This document shows, in pieces, positions 16,858 to 25,763 of a stretch of DNA of 64,000 nucleotides. Position 1 is the first letter of the stretch; every line of letters starts with the position of its first letter. The notes under the pieces were generated by a model. That model made no database searches. It worked only from the letters and a program-made list of their open reading frames with translations, and was not told the DNA's origin. The stretch comes from an uncultured Clostridia bacterium (lineage in GTDB: Bacteria > Bacillota > Clostridia > Oscillospirales > Acutalibacteraceae): positions 1-64,000 of the forward strand of contig CAMVEX010000007.1 of NCBI GenBank assembly GCA_947166625.1, read 5' to 3'. Both the position numbers and the translations under genes were made by a program.

Positions 16858-17526
16858 ATGCAAAAAATATTTAATGCGGATCTGCTTGACATTTACCCTA
16901 CTGATGAAGGGTTTGTATATTCGTGCAGAGAATCTCTCGGTGATAACGACACCGTGGGATTTTTCAGCTACAATATGCACGCCGATCTTTTCGAGAGGCT
17001 CTCTATCAAGGAATATATCATTTCAAAATACGGCGAGGAGGGATTCGGGCTCGCAAAATTGCTCGGAGACTTTGTCACCTGCACTCTGAGAAGCGTTTCC
17101 TCCGCTACCAACATCGCCTCATACGCCGACGGAACGATAAAGGTTTTTAACAATTACGGATTTATCACCGACACAAAAAGCGTAAAATATCTCGATTATC
17201 CCGCGAGGTCTCCCGAGCCGGTCGGAAGGGATCTCTGGATGACCGTGCCCGAGGCAAACGCCGTGATAAACTATTCTCTCAAATATGACAGGATCGAATT
17301 CAGGATCGGAGGCCCGAAGGAGACAGCCTTTTCACATCCCGCAAGCCTCTCCCTCTATGATGACCGTCTGTATGTCTGCAACGAGAATTCCTTTAACATA
17401 AAGACCATCGATCTTACCACCTACAAGGTTTCGGGCTACTGCGTTTTTAACGAGCCCGTTTCAAGATATTTCAGAGTGGAAAACAGCGAATTCGTTATAC
17501 TTAAATCGGGCGTTTACAAGCTTTGA
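16858..17526 (+). CDS. Conserved-looking protein of unknown function
   Basis: A 222-residue soluble protein that I do not recognise. It has no signal peptide or membrane helix. The sequence is beta-rich with repeated patterns such as VYSCRESLGDNDTVGFFSY, RIEFRIGGPKE, SLYDDRLYVCNENSFNIKT and YRFVENSEFVILK-like strands, compatible with a small propeller or sandwich fold. ATG at 16858 is chosen because AGGAG lies six bases upstream; an earlier in-frame start at 16822 would run into the 6S RNA end. It follows the RNA by about 50 bp and ends at a bidirectional terminator shared with cysS. Confidence 0.7.
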   Translation: MQKIFNADLLDIYPTDEGFVYSCRESLGDNDTVGFFSYNMHADLFERLSIKEYIISKYGEEGFGLAKLLGDFVTCTLRSVSSATNIASYADGTIKVFNNYGFITDTKSVKYLDYPARSPEPVGRDLWMTVPEANAVINYSLKYDRIEFRIGGPKETAFSHPASLSLYDDRLYVCNENSFNIKTIDLTTYKVSGYCVFNEPVSRYFRVENSEFVILKSGVYKL

Positions 17527-17554
17527 CGGCCGAAATCAAAATGAATTGAATATG

Positions 17555-17597
17555 AAAAAGCCCGCAGGATCATTAAAATCCGCGGACTTTTATTTTT
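17555..17597. terminator. Bidirectional intrinsic terminator
   Basis: AAGCCCGCAGGAT (17558-17570) pairs with ATCCGCGGACTT (17578-17589) with one bulged base, flanked by an A-run on the left and a T-run on the right. It serves the 16858 gene and cysS. Confidence 0.85.
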
Positions 17598-17607
17598 TTG
17601 CAAAATC

Positions 17608-19005
17608 TTATCCTCTGTGCCACTTGGCGCCGAGAGGCGTATCCTCAATAACGATGCCGCGTGATTTGAGCTCATCGCGGATGCGGTCGGCCTCCGCCCA
17701 GTTTTTATCTTTTCTCGCCTGAGCGCGGGCTTCTATGAGGGCATCGATCTCCGCGTCGTCATCACCGGAGGATGAATCGCGGTTATAGACAAGCCCGAGC
17801 ACGCCGGTCAGCGTATCAAACACCTTCGCGGCATATTCGACAGTACATTTTGAGGCGCCTTTGCCGACGGCGAGCGTGTTAATATCGCGAACGAGGTCAA
17901 AGACGGCGGCTATCGCGTCAGCGGTGTTGAGGTCATCATCAAGAGCAGAATCAAACTGAGAGATTCTTTTATCAAGCTGAGTTTTGACAGCTTCGTCGAT
18001 TTCACCGTCGGGAGCGTTTTTAAGCTCAAAATCAAGATTGTCACGGCAGGTATAAAGGCGGGTGAGCGACGCTTTGCACTGCTCGATGATTTCGGCCGAA
18101 TAATTTATCGGGCTTCTGTATGATGAAGAAATCATCAGATAGCGGATAGGCTCATATCCGTATTTCCCGGCGACATCGCGAACGGTGAAAAAGTTGCCGA
18201 GGGATTTGGACATTTTTACATTATCCACATTTATGTAGCCGTTATGCATCCAGTAATTTGCGAAGGGTTTGCCGGTAAAGCATTCGCTCTGAGCGATCTC
18301 GTTTTCGTGGTGGGGGAAAATAAGATCGAGGCCGCCGCAATGGATATCAATGGTTTCGCCGAGAAATCTCAGATTCATAGCGGAGCATTCGATATGCCAG
18401 CCCGGTCTTCCGTGACCCCAGGGAGAATCCCAATAGGGCTCGCCGGGTTTGGCCGCCTTCCAAAGAGCGAAATCCATCGGATCTCTCTTGATATCGCCCA
18501 CCATGATCCTCGCGCCCGCCTCAAGATCTTCAAGCGGCTGGTGAGAGAGTTTCCCGTAGGTTTCAAAGGTTTTGGGGCTGAAATATACATCGCCGTTCAC
18601 CTCATAGGCATGACCGCTCTCGATAAGGCCGCTGACGATTTCGATGATCTTATCTATATTTTCCGTAGCTTTCGGGTGAATATGCGCGTGCTTGAAATTG
18701 AGGCCGTCCGCATCCTTCCAGAATTCCTCAATATACTTTTCGGAAACGGTCTTGTAATCGGAGCCTTCTTCATTCGCTTTCTTGATTATCTTATCGTCAA
18801 TATCGGTAAAATTCTGAACGAACGTCACTTCATATCCCTTGTATTCAAGGTATCTGCGCAAAACATCAAACACGCAGAGTGGGCGCGCGTTTCCGATATG
18901 GATATAGTTATAAACAGTCGGTCCGCAGGCGTAAATCTTGACTTTACCCGGCTCAACCGGCACAAACTCCTGCTTTTCTCTGGTGAGCGTATTAAAGATC
19001 TTCAT
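17608..19005 (-). CDS. cysS: Cysteinyl-tRNA synthetase
   Basis: Charges tRNA-Cys. At 465 residues it has normal length. Visible are the zinc-site cysteine in [10 protein letters not shown], the HIGH-type motif YIHIGNARP near residue 34, zinc ligands in WHIECSAM and [12 protein letters not shown], and the KMSKS motif VKMSKSLGN near residue 267. It overlaps cysE by 14 bp and is the second gene of a cysE-cysS operon governed by a cysteine T-box, a classical pairing of cysteine synthesis and cysteine charging in Firmicutes. Confidence 0.97.
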   Translation of the reverse strand: MKIFNTLTREKQEFVPVEPGKVKIYACGPTVYNYIHIGNARPLCVFDVLRRYLEYKGYEVTFVQNFTDIDDKIIKKANEEGSDYKTVSEKYIEEFWKDADGLNFKHAHIHPKATENIDKIIEIVSGLIESGHAYEVNGDVYFSPKTFETYGKLSHQPLEDLEAGARIMVGDIKRDPMDFALWKAAKPGEPYWDSPWGHGRPGWHIECSAMNLRFLGETIDIHCGGLDLIFPHHENEIAQSECFTGKPFANYWMHNGYINVDNVKMSKSLGNFFTVRDVAGKYGYEPIRYLMISSSYRSPINYSAEIIEQCKASLTRLYTCRDNLDFELKNAPDGEIDEAVKTQLDKRISQFDSALDDDLNTADAIAAVFDLVRDINTLAVGKGASKCTVEYAAKVFDTLTGVLGLVYNRDSSSGDDDAEIDALIEARAQARKDKNWAEADRIRDELKSRGIVIEDTPLGAKWHRG

Positions 19006-19651
19006 CGTAGTTATCTCCTTGATTTGATGAATTTACGGATTTTTTGAGCTTGCGTATCTCTTTACGAAGCAGCGCGAGCTCCTGGGCAACGGGGTCGGGA
19101 ATATCGATCTGATCGAGGTCGGTATCGACCCTGACGCCGTCTCTCTTAACGATTTTTGCGGGCACGCCGACAGCGGTGCAGTTTTCGGGAATATTACGAA
19201 GCACCACCGCGCCCGAAGCTATCTTTGAATTATCGCCTATAACTACGGGACCGAGCACTTTGGCGCCCGAGCCTATCATCACATTATTGCCTATCGTCGG
19301 ATGCCTCTTGCCGAGCTCTTTGCCCGTGCCTCCGAGGGTGACGCCCTGATAAATCGTCACATCGTCGCCTATTTCGGCTGTTTCGCCGATAACGACGCCC
19401 GTTCCGTGGTCGATAAACATCCTTCTGCCGATTTTGGCGGCGGGGTGGATCTCAATGCCGGTCTTGCGGACGGCTTTTTGCGAGATCCATCTCGCGATAA
19501 AAAACATCCTGTGGCGGTAAAACCAGTTTGCGTGCCTGTGCATTATTATCGCCTTGAGCCCCGGATAAAGCAGCAGCACCTCAAATATACTGCGAGCGGC
19601 AGGGTCCCTGTTTCTCACGCACGCCACATCTTCTCTTAATCTGTCAAACAT
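18992..19651 (-). CDS. cysE: Serine O-acetyltransferase
   Basis: Makes O-acetylserine from serine and acetyl-CoA, the first step of cysteine synthesis. The 219-residue protein starts MFDRLREDVACV; the alternative upstream start in the same frame would fall within the T-box terminator. Left-handed beta-helix hexapeptide repeats run from about residue 70 (GIEIHPAAKIG, IDHGTGVVIGETAEIG, GVTLGGTG, GNNVMIGSGAKVLGPVVIG). A GGGAGA ribosome binding site lies just upstream. The short length matches the Bacillus-type CysE. Expression is predicted to rise when uncharged tRNA-Cys accumulates. Confidence 0.95.
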   Translation of the reverse strand: MFDRLREDVACVRNRDPAARSIFEVLLLYPGLKAIIMHRHANWFYRHRMFFIARWISQKAVRKTGIEIHPAAKIGRRMFIDHGTGVVIGETAEIGDDVTIYQGVTLGGTGKELGKRHPTIGNNVMIGSGAKVLGPVVIGDNSKIASGAVVLRNIPENCTAVGVPAKIVKRDGVRVDTDLDQIDIPDPVAQELALLRKEIRKLKKSVNSSNQGDNYDEDL

Positions 19652-19659
19652 CACATTCT

Positions 19660-19938
19660 CCCGTATTGTCACATAAAAACCGAAACGCCTCCGCAGATAC
19701 ACTGCGGAGGCGTAATTACGCGGTCCCACTCCGATTTATTACTCCGGCAGACGCTGAAACAGCTCTGCCCGGGCTTTAACGCAGCCTTACGCGCGGGAAT
19801 ACTTAAAATATTTTGTTCCTCCCGCGAGCCGCCGGGCGCACTTCACGATCCTGCGCATAAAGGGCTTTTCAGCTTCCGCCCTCTCTCTGATATGCTCCGG
19901 AGCGCTACTCTTCCCGACCGTTGCTTTCTTATATTGAG
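19660..19938 (-). promoter_or_regulatory. T-box leader, cysteine-specific, for cysE-cysS
   Basis: The leader RNA senses uncharged tRNA and controls transcription. On the minus strand the order is: stem I with the AGAGAG...GCTGAAAAGC block near 19887-19865, a specifier loop GTGAAG followed by TGC (Cys codon, 19838-19840), then the T-box GAGTGGGACCGCG (about 19720-19732), and finally a perfect terminator hairpin GCCTCCGCAG/CTGCGGAGGC (about 19687-19711) followed by a T-rich run. The TGC specifier agrees with the genes downstream. The T-box reads UGGG where UGGA would be the exact match to a tRNA-Cys acceptor end; a G-U pair would be needed. Confidence 0.92.
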
Positions 19939-19941
19939 TGT

Positions 19942-19970
19942 ATTATAGTTTACTTTTTTACAAATGTCAA
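19942..19970 (-). promoter_or_regulatory. Perfect consensus sigma-A promoter for the T-box cysE-cysS transcript
   Basis: On the minus strand TTGACA (19965-19970) and TATAAT (19942-19947) with a 17-bp spacer. The -35 box overlaps the stop codon region of rimO. Confidence 0.9.
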
Positions 19971-21295
19971 GAATTATCCCTGCCGATAAGATCATAATCA
20001 TTTACGCCTATCACGGTCACATCGGCAAAATCACCCGGCTCATAATTGCGTGAGGAGGTGAATCTGATAACTCCGTCTATCTCGGGAGCATCCATATAAG
20101 TTCTGCCCGAATAGCTGTCGGAATAGGAATCATAATCCTCCACCAGCACCCTGCAGGATTTGCCGATACGCTCCTCATTTTTAAGGGTCACGATCTCGAG
20201 CTGATCCTGCATGATTATCTCTCCGCGGCGCACTTTGACGCTCTCATCGACCTGATCTTCCATATCAAACGCGGGCGTGCCCTCCTGCGGGGAGAATGAG
20301 AAACAGCCGAGGCGGTCAAATTCCATCTCATTGACAAATTCGGCGAGATGCTCAAATTCCTCTTCACCTTCGCCGGGGAAGCCTACCATCATGGTAGTGC
20401 GGATAACAGCATCGGGCATTGCGGAGCGGATCCTGCCCACAACATCCCTGAGCAGAGCGGAATCGCCGTGCCTGTTCATGGCTTTGAGGATCTTATCATC
20501 CGCATGCTGAAGCGGGAGATCTATGTAATGAAGTATCTTGGGCTCGCGCGCCATGACCTCAAGCAGCTCATCGGTGATTTTATCCGGGTAGCAGTAGAGG
20601 ATCCTTATCCACTCAATGCCGTCGATCTTGCAGATGGCTTCAAGCAGCTCGGGCAGGCGCAGGCGGCCGTATTTTTCCATACCGTAAGCGGTGGTATCCT
20701 GAGCAATGAGAATGAGTTCTTTGACTCCCGACGCGGCAAGCTGAGCGGCTTCTTCGAGGACGGTTTCAAAATCCACGCTTCTGTAATTTCCTCTGATATA
20801 GGGAATAGAGCAATAGGCGCATCTGTTTGAGCATCCGTCTGCGATTTTAAGATAAGCCCAGTATTCGGGGGTAGTCAAAAGGCGCTCTCCGACAAGAGGC
20901 AGATCATATTTTGACGGCAGGTCGCTCACTCTTTCTCCGGCAAGCACTCTGTCTATTATCTCCGTTATCCTGCCGATGGCTCCTATACCGACTACGGCGT
21001 CAACCTCCGGCATCTCTTTGAATATCTCCTCTTTGTAAACTTCGCTGAGACAGCCGGTGACGATTATCTTTTTGACCGTGCCCTCCTCCTTGAGCTGGGC
21101 TATCTCAAGGATATTGTCTATTGCTTCCTGCTTCGCGGCGTCAATGAAACCGCAGGTGTTGATAATAACGGCATCCGCCCCGTCATAACAATCGGCGATC
21201 TGATACTCTTTCTCATCAAGCGAAGCGAGCATTCTTTCGGCATCCACCTGATTTTTGGGGCATCCGAGTGAAATCATACCTACTCTAATCATCAA
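19967..21295 (-). CDS. rimO: Ribosomal protein S12 methylthiotransferase
   Basis: Radical-SAM enzyme that adds a methylthio group to an aspartate of ribosomal protein S12. Length is 442 residues. The UPF0004 domain begins with GCPKNQVDAERM, followed by NTCGFI and GCLSEVY, giving the three cysteines of the second cluster. The radical-SAM cluster motif is CSNRCAYCSIP near residue 155, and a TRAM domain closes the protein (about 370-435). The CPKNxVD signature distinguishes it from MiaB. It overlaps recX by 11 bp and is the last gene of recA-recX-rimO. Confidence 0.95.
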   Translation of the reverse strand: MMIRVGMISLGCPKNQVDAERMLASLDEKEYQIADCYDGADAVIINTCGFIDAAKQEAIDNILEIAQLKEEGTVKKIIVTGCLSEVYKEEIFKEMPEVDAVVGIGAIGRITEIIDRVLAGERVSDLPSKYDLPLVGERLLTTPEYWAYLKIADGCSNRCAYCSIPYIRGNYRSVDFETVLEEAAQLAASGVKELILIAQDTTAYGMEKYGRLRLPELLEAICKIDGIEWIRILYCYPDKITDELLEVMAREPKILHYIDLPLQHADDKILKAMNRHGDSALLRDVVGRIRSAMPDAVIRTTMMVGFPGEGEEEFEHLAEFVNEMEFDRLGCFSFSPQEGTPAFDMEDQVDESVKVRRGEIIMQDQLEIVTLKNEERIGKSCRVLVEDYDSYSDSYSGRTYMDAPEIDGVIRFTSSRNYEPGDFADVTVIGVNDYDLIGRDNS

Positions 21296-21914
21296 ATTCC
21301 GCCTCCGTTTCCGTTAAAACTTCGTTAAGTCCTGATTTTATTTCCGACCACGAGTATCCGAGGCGCCTGAGCACCGCGGTAATTTTTCGTATCCCTTTCT
21401 CATCATCAATATAACGCAGATATTTTTTATTGATAAGCGAGGCAATTTCAGAGACGGGATCAAGCTCCGTTTCTTCAAGCGTTTCCTCTATGATATCCGA
21501 TGAAATACCACGGCGGAAAAGCTCGGATCTTATGCCCGCTTTGCTCATGTGTTTAGTCCTTATCAGACGGTCGGCAACCGCCGCGGCAAAGCGCCTGTCA
21601 TTTATATACCCGCATTCTTCCATAGTGTCAAGCGCTGAGTTGATGCATTCGGCGCCGTGCCCTTTACGCAGGAGTTTGAGATAAAGATCGCGGCGGCTGT
21701 TGTCGCCGTAAGATAAAATCCTCAGGCCCGAGACAAAAGCATATCTCGAGCCGATTTCGGATCTGAATTTTTCACATTCGTCGCTGTCGGTTATCTCCGT
21801 CATACGGTAGTACGGAGTCAGAAACCAATATTCTGCGTCAACGGTATATTTATATTCGCCGTCAACGGAAATGTGAATTTTGTTTTCTCTGCCCTTGGTA
21901 TAGGATATTTTCAT
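21285..21914 (-). CDS. recX: Regulatory protein RecX
   Basis: Modulator of RecA filaments, 209 residues and all-helical. Recognisable three-helix repeats include LRILSYGDNSRRDLYLKLL, ALDTMEECGYINDRRFA and MSKAGIRSELFRRGIS, then EIASLINKKY and LRRLGYSWSEIKSGL. Its ATG overlaps the recA stop by one base and its end overlaps rimO by 11 bp, so translation of all three is probably coupled. Position directly after recA supports the call. Confidence 0.93.
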   Translation of the reverse strand: MKISYTKGRENKIHISVDGEYKYTVDAEYWFLTPYYRMTEITDSDECEKFRSEIGSRYAFVSGLRILSYGDNSRRDLYLKLLRKGHGAECINSALDTMEECGYINDRRFAAAVADRLIRTKHMSKAGIRSELFRRGISSDIIEETLEETELDPVSEIASLINKKYLRYIDDEKGIRKITAVLRRLGYSWSEIKSGLNEVLTETEAEFDD

Positions 21915-23023
21915 TATTCGTCTTCGTCAACGACTATATCGAGCTTTGCTCTGGCTCTCGCCTTGGTGATGGGCGCTTCGGGAGCTGAGGGAATCTCGGG
22001 CTCTTTGGGCTCTCCGCCGTTATTTCTCTCATCGATCTCGGCCTTGATAGCCGCGTTGATCTTTGCCTCGACCTCTTCGGCAAGAGCTTTGTCGGAATTG
22101 AACAGCTCTTTAACGGCCTCTCTGCCCTGACCGATCTTATTTTCATTATATGAGAACCATGAGCCGCTCTTTTTGACGATCCCGTATTTGACGCCGAGAT
22201 CTACAAGCTCGCCGACCTTTGAAATTCCCTTGCCGTAAAGAATATCGAATTCCGCCTCTTTGAAGGGAGGAGCGACCTTATTCTTGACTATTTTGACTCT
22301 CGTTCTGTTACCGACTATCTCTCCGCCAGTCTGCTTGATGGCTTCGATACGGCGGACTTCAAGGCGCATACTCGCATAGAATTTAAGCGCTCTGCCGCCG
22401 GTGGTGACCTCGGGATTGCCGTAAATCACGCCGACCTTTTCACGCAGCTGATTGATAAAGACGATGAGCGTATTTGATTTGGCGATTGCGCCCGCAAGCT
22501 TTCTCATAGCCTGAGACATAAGCCTTGCGTGCTGGCCGACATGGCTGTCTCCCATTTCACCCTCGATCTCGGAGCGGGGAACAAGAGCGGCGACAGAGTC
22601 AACCACCACCACATCAATGGCACCGGAGCGGGCGAGAGTTTCGGCTATTTCAAGAGCCTGCTCGCCGTCATCGGGCTGCGAAACAAGGAGCGAATCAATA
22701 TCCACGCCGAGATTTTTTGCATAAACGGGATCGAGCGCATGCTCGGCGTCAATAAACGCTGCCTCGCCGCCAGACCTCTGAGCCTGAGCGATAACGGTAA
22801 GAGCGAGAGTGGTTTTACCCGATGACTCGGGGCCGTATATTTCTATGATCCTGCCTCTGGGCATACCGCCTATGCCGGTAGCTACATCAAGAGAAACCGA
22901 GCCGGTGGAGATTGCCTCGACATTGAGGCCGCTCGACTGACCCAGACGCATTATCGAGCCTTTGCCGTATGCCTTTTCTATTTTTTCAAGTGCTGTTTCA
23001 AGTGCTTTTTGCTTATCTGCCAT
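21914..23023 (-). CDS. recA: Recombinase RecA
   Basis: Strand-exchange recombinase, 369 residues. The Walker A motif is GPESSGKTT near residue 66, with [19 protein letters not shown] following near residue 140 and the DNA-binding loop region [17 protein letters not shown] near residue 210. The C-terminal tail is acidic and proline-rich. The ribosome binding site is ACGGAGGCAG. The promoter (23058-23086) shows no recognisable Gram-positive LexA site of the GAAC-N4-GTTC type, so SOS control is not evident from the sequence. It leads the recA-recX-rimO operon. Confidence 0.98.
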   Translation of the reverse strand: MADKQKALETALEKIEKAYGKGSIMRLGQSSGLNVEAISTGSVSLDVATGIGGMPRGRIIEIYGPESSGKTTLALTVIAQAQRSGGEAAFIDAEHALDPVYAKNLGVDIDSLLVSQPDDGEQALEIAETLARSGAIDVVVVDSVAALVPRSEIEGEMGDSHVGQHARLMSQAMRKLAGAIAKSNTLIVFINQLREKVGVIYGNPEVTTGGRALKFYASMRLEVRRIEAIKQTGGEIVGNRTRVKIVKNKVAPPFKEAEFDILYGKGISKVGELVDLGVKYGIVKKSGSWFSYNENKIGQGREAVKELFNSDKALAEEVEAKINAAIKAEIDERNNGGEPKEPEIPSAPEAPITKARARAKLDIVVDEDE

Positions 23024-23057
23024 ATTTACTGCCTCCGTATATTATTTTTACTATTAA

Positions 23058-23086
23058 AATTTACCACTTCATTCTGCATTTGTCAA
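23058..23086 (-). promoter_or_regulatory. Sigma-A promoter for recA
   Basis: On the minus strand TTGACA (23081-23086) and TAAATT (23058-23063), 17-bp spacer. No GAAC-N4-GTTC SOS box overlaps it. Confidence 0.75.
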
Positions 23087-23210
23087 TACTTTTTATTAAA
23101 TTATCGGGATTTTTTCAATATTTTAAGAGATATTCTCGATTTTTTCAATGTTGTTTTTCTGTTCTCCAGTTTTTGCAAAGAAAATAAAAATGACAAAAAT
23201 AAAAAAACTC

Positions 23211-23239
23211 TTGCAATTTGCTCAAAAATCTGTTAGAAT
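23211..23239 (+). promoter_or_regulatory. Sigma-A promoter for rpmB
   Basis: TTGCAA at 23211-23216 and TAGAAT at 23234-23239, spacer 17 bp; ATG at 23273 after AAAAGGAGGT. Confidence 0.8.
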
Positions 23240-23272
23240 GTTGCTCGTTAATGACAAAAGGAGGTGCGACAC

Positions 23273-23461
23273 ATGGCAAAATGTGAATTCTGCGGTAAGG
23301 ATGTGTCCTTCGGCATCAAGGTTTCCCATTCACACAGACGTTCAAACAGAACATGGAAACCCAACGTTAAAAGAGTCAAGGCCGTTGTAAACGGAACTCC
23401 CAAGAGAGTTTATGCTTGCACCCGTTGCCTTCGCTCCGGCAAGGTTACAAGAGCCGTCTGA
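23273..23461 (+). CDS. rpmB: Ribosomal protein L28 (bL28), zinc-ribbon form
   Basis: Structural protein of the 50S subunit, 62 residues. It begins MAKCEFCGKDVSFGIKVSHS and contains RRSNRTWKPN and a second Cys pair ACTRCLRSGKV, so it is the zinc-binding (C+) form. ATG at 23273 is preferred over the in-frame ATG three codons upstream because AAAAGGAGGT is correctly spaced only for the former. Single-gene unit with its own promoter and a small terminator. Confidence 0.97.
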   Translation: MAKCEFCGKDVSFGIKVSHSHRRSNRTWKPNVKRVKAVVNGTPKRVYACTRCLRSGKVTRAV

Positions 23462-23487
23462 GCATTAAAACCGAACGAGATGATTAA

Positions 23488-23512
23488 GAAGCCGTTATGC
23501 GGTTTCTTTTTC
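23488..23512 (+). terminator. Intrinsic terminator of rpmB
   Basis: GAAGCCG (23488-23494) pairs with CGGTTTC (23500-23506), followed by TTTTTCTTTT. Confidence 0.7.
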
Positions 23513-23656
23513 TTTTCGGCAAAAACAGAATTCAGCCGAAAAAACAATTTCTACATTTTACACAAATAATTTGTGGCGGAGTTCCCCTTTTGACCACTAT
23601 AAATTGTGGTTTTATACTCCAAATGTAGAACTTATCAAAATGCTTTGATTTTTTGG
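23513..23656 (+). other. Multi-dyad intergenic element, candidate structured RNA
   Basis: This stretch between rpmB and the dnaD-like gene contains no gene but an unusual density of inverted repeats. The first is TTTTCGGC/GCCGAAAA (23513-23520 with 23535-23542). Next, TTCTACATTT (23549-23558) pairs with AAATGTAGAA (23621-23630) and encloses two further hairpins: CACAAATAATTTGTG (23561-23575), and GGAGT/ACTCC (23578-23582 with 23616-23620) with CCAC/GTGG inside it. This would form a three-way junction. It is followed by ATCAAA/TTTGAT plus a T-run (about 23634-23655), which resembles a weak terminator. It matches no riboswitch or RNA family that I recognise. A decayed inverted-repeat element is the main alternative. 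Confidence 0.45.
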
Positions 23657-23673
23657 CCGTTTACAGTTATAAT
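23645..23673 (+). promoter_or_regulatory. Sigma-A promoter for the dnaD-dnaC-tex genes
   Basis: TTGATT at 23645-23650 and TATAAT at 23668-23673, spacer 17 bp. The -35 box lies inside the terminator-like hairpin of the preceding element. Confidence 0.75.
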
Positions 23674-23749
23674 GTTTTTATATAACGCGGCAATCAGCGG
23701 ATCCCGCGCCTTCGCAAGACCTATAATTATTCAGAAGAGTGATTCTTAA

Positions 23750-24781
23750 ATGAGCTACAAAGTAAAGGAAAAAATCAAGGGAGGCACCTTTTCAATTCCC
23801 GATGTCATTGCCGATAAACATCTGCGTTTTGCATCGGGCGATCAGATAAAGGTGCTTATTGTTGCGCTCAGACATCCCGAAAAAAGCTGCGACGCTCACT
23901 CGATCTCCAAATATCTTAAAATGACCGAAGCCGACGCAGAGGACTGCCTGCAATACTGGGTCCTGATGGGGATTCTTACAGATCAGAATTCCGAGGAGGA
24001 TGCTGCCGAAGCGCTTCCCCCGCAGCCCGTAAAATTCATACCGGGCAAGATTGCGGGCGATCCCGTAAAGCCTCCCGTAAAATCAACTCCGAAAACGGAT
24101 ATCTCGGATTATACACGCCCGTCGGCCGCAGAAATAGCCACGAGGATGGAGGAATCCGCCGAGATAAGCGCGCTTTTCCGTGAGCTTCAGATGAGACTCG
24201 GCAAGACCATAGGATATGACGGTCAATGCACCTTCATCAGCCTCTATGACCGCTACGGACTGCCTGCGGATGTGATATATATGCTCGTCGATCACTGCGT
24301 GAGCATGGGCAAAACCGGATATTCATATATCGAGAAGACGGGAAAAAGCTGGGCGGAGCAGGAAATAGATACCATCGAAAAAGCGGCGGAGAAAATCGCA
24401 AGCCTCGATAAGGCGGGCAAATTCTGGAAAAAATTCGCCGCGGCGCAGGGTCTCACGAATTCAAAGCCCACTTCAAACCAGACCAAATATATAACGAGAT
24501 GGCTCGATGAGCTCAAAATGAGCTTTGATATGATATGCCTCGCCTATGAAGAAATGACCGAGCGCACCGGCAAAATCAGCTACCCCTATATGGATAAAAT
24601 TCTGCTTAACTGGCATGAGTGCGGATATAAGACTCCCGAGGATGTGGAAACCGCTTCAAAAAACAGATCGGACGCCGCCAAGGCGGTAAAGCAGGATAAA
24701 ACCGCTTCATACGATCTCAGCTCGGTAAAAAACAGCGAGCTGAACGGCAACCTCAAATATGAAAGGAAGAGCAAGAAATGA
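23750..24781 (+). CDS. DnaD-domain primosome protein
   Basis: A 343-residue DNA-replication initiation protein. The N-terminal part (about 10-85) looks like a DnaD-type winged helix (DAHSISKYLKMTEADAEDCL). A DnaB_2/DnaD C-terminal-like helical region follows near 155-215 and again near 225-290 (TKYITRWLDELKMSFDMICLA, YMDKILLNWHECGYKTPED). It overlaps the helicase-loader gene by four bases (ATGA), the usual Clostridia pair that loads the replicative helicase. ATG at 23750 follows a weak AGAAGAG site. Not assigned to DnaB or DnaD proper. Confidence 0.88.
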   Translation: MSYKVKEKIKGGTFSIPDVIADKHLRFASGDQIKVLIVALRHPEKSCDAHSISKYLKMTEADAEDCLQYWVLMGILTDQNSEEDAAEALPPQPVKFIPGKIAGDPVKPPVKSTPKTDISDYTRPSAAEIATRMEESAEISALFRELQMRLGKTIGYDGQCTFISLYDRYGLPADVIYMLVDHCVSMGKTGYSYIEKTGKSWAEQEIDTIEKAAEKIASLDKAGKFWKKFAAAQGLTNSKPTSNQTKYITRWLDELKMSFDMICLAYEEMTERTGKISYPYMDKILLNWHECGYKTPEDVETASKNRSDAAKAVKQDKTASYDLSSVKNSELNGNLKYERKSKK

Positions 24782-25755
24782 GCTATTCCCGGGCTAATAT
24801 AAGGCTCGCCATGGAAATACTGAGCGAACGGAAGGCGAAAGCCGAGCTCACATATTCCAAAAGGCGCGAGGAAATAACAAATAAAATTCCCGAAATAGGA
24901 AAATGTCTGTCACAGATGACGGATATAAGTCTCAAGATCCTTGACGCCGCTCAATCCGAGGATTTCCAAAAGAATCTTGAGGAAATAAAGCAGACCAATA
25001 ACAGGATTCAGGATCTAATAGCCTCAAAGCTGAAAGAAAACGGATATCCGGAGGATTATCTCGAAATCCCCTACACCTGTAAAAAATGCTCGGATACGGG
25101 CGTTGTCGGCAGAGATACCTGCTCCTGCATGAAAGATCTGCTCAATCAGCTCAACATAAAAGACCTTGAGGATTCCTCCCCTGCCAAGGGATGCAGCTTT
25201 GAAAATTTTTCGCTTGATTATTACCCCGATGTTTCGCTTGACGGAAAGAGCATTTCTCCGCGCGCGCAGATGAAAGCCGTATATGAATTCTGCAAAGATT
25301 ATGCGGATGATTTTGATGCCGATTCCGGCTCGATATATATGCACGGAGAAACGGGGCTCGGAAAGACCCACCTTTCTCTCGCGATCGGCAACGCCGCAGC
25401 GCGCAAGGGATACAGCGTTTATTACGCCTCTGCTCAGACCCTGCTCGCGGATATAGAGAGAGAAAAATTCGGCAGAGAAAAATCGGCGGTTTCCGAAAAC
25501 AAGGCTCTCGGATGCGATCTGCTGATAATCGACGATCTCGGGTGCGAATTCGGCACTCAATTCTCCGCCGCCGAAATTTACAATATCATCAACTACAGGA
25601 TCAACCAATCGAAGCCTTTTATCATCAGCACAAATCTCGATTGGGAAGAGCTTGAAAAGAAATATTCAAAAAGGGTTGCCTCAAGGATAATAGGAAGCTG
25701 CTCAAATCTTAAATTCATAGGCAACGATATAAGACAAATCAAAAGTTTTAACTGA
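24778..25755 (+). CDS. DnaC/DnaI-like helicase loader ATPase
   Basis: AAA+ loader of the replicative helicase, 325 residues. A helical N-terminal region is followed by a zinc motif CKKCSDTGVVGRDTCSCM near residue 102, Walker A GETGLGKTHLS near residue 190, and Walker B LLIIDDLG near residue 250; STNLDWEEL supplies the sensor 1 region. It begins inside the last codons of the DnaD-like gene, supporting a shared job. The zinc motif between the N-terminal region and the ATPase is typical of Gram-positive DnaI-type loaders. Confidence 0.92.
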   Translation: MSYSRANIRLAMEILSERKAKAELTYSKRREEITNKIPEIGKCLSQMTDISLKILDAAQSEDFQKNLEEIKQTNNRIQDLIASKLKENGYPEDYLEIPYTCKKCSDTGVVGRDTCSCMKDLLNQLNIKDLEDSSPAKGCSFENFSLDYYPDVSLDGKSISPRAQMKAVYEFCKDYADDFDADSGSIYMHGETGLGKTHLSLAIGNAAARKGYSVYYASAQTLLADIEREKFGREKSAVSENKALGCDLLIIDDLGCEFGTQFSAAEIYNIINYRINQSKPFIISTNLDWEELEKKYSKRVASRIIGSCSNLKFIGNDIRQIKSFN

Positions 25756-25763
25756 GGTAACCA

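Noticed and set aside
23513-23656. Insertion-sequence end or transposon remnant
   Set aside because: No transposase fragment, no target duplication and no second copy in the window were seen; kept as an unassigned structured element.
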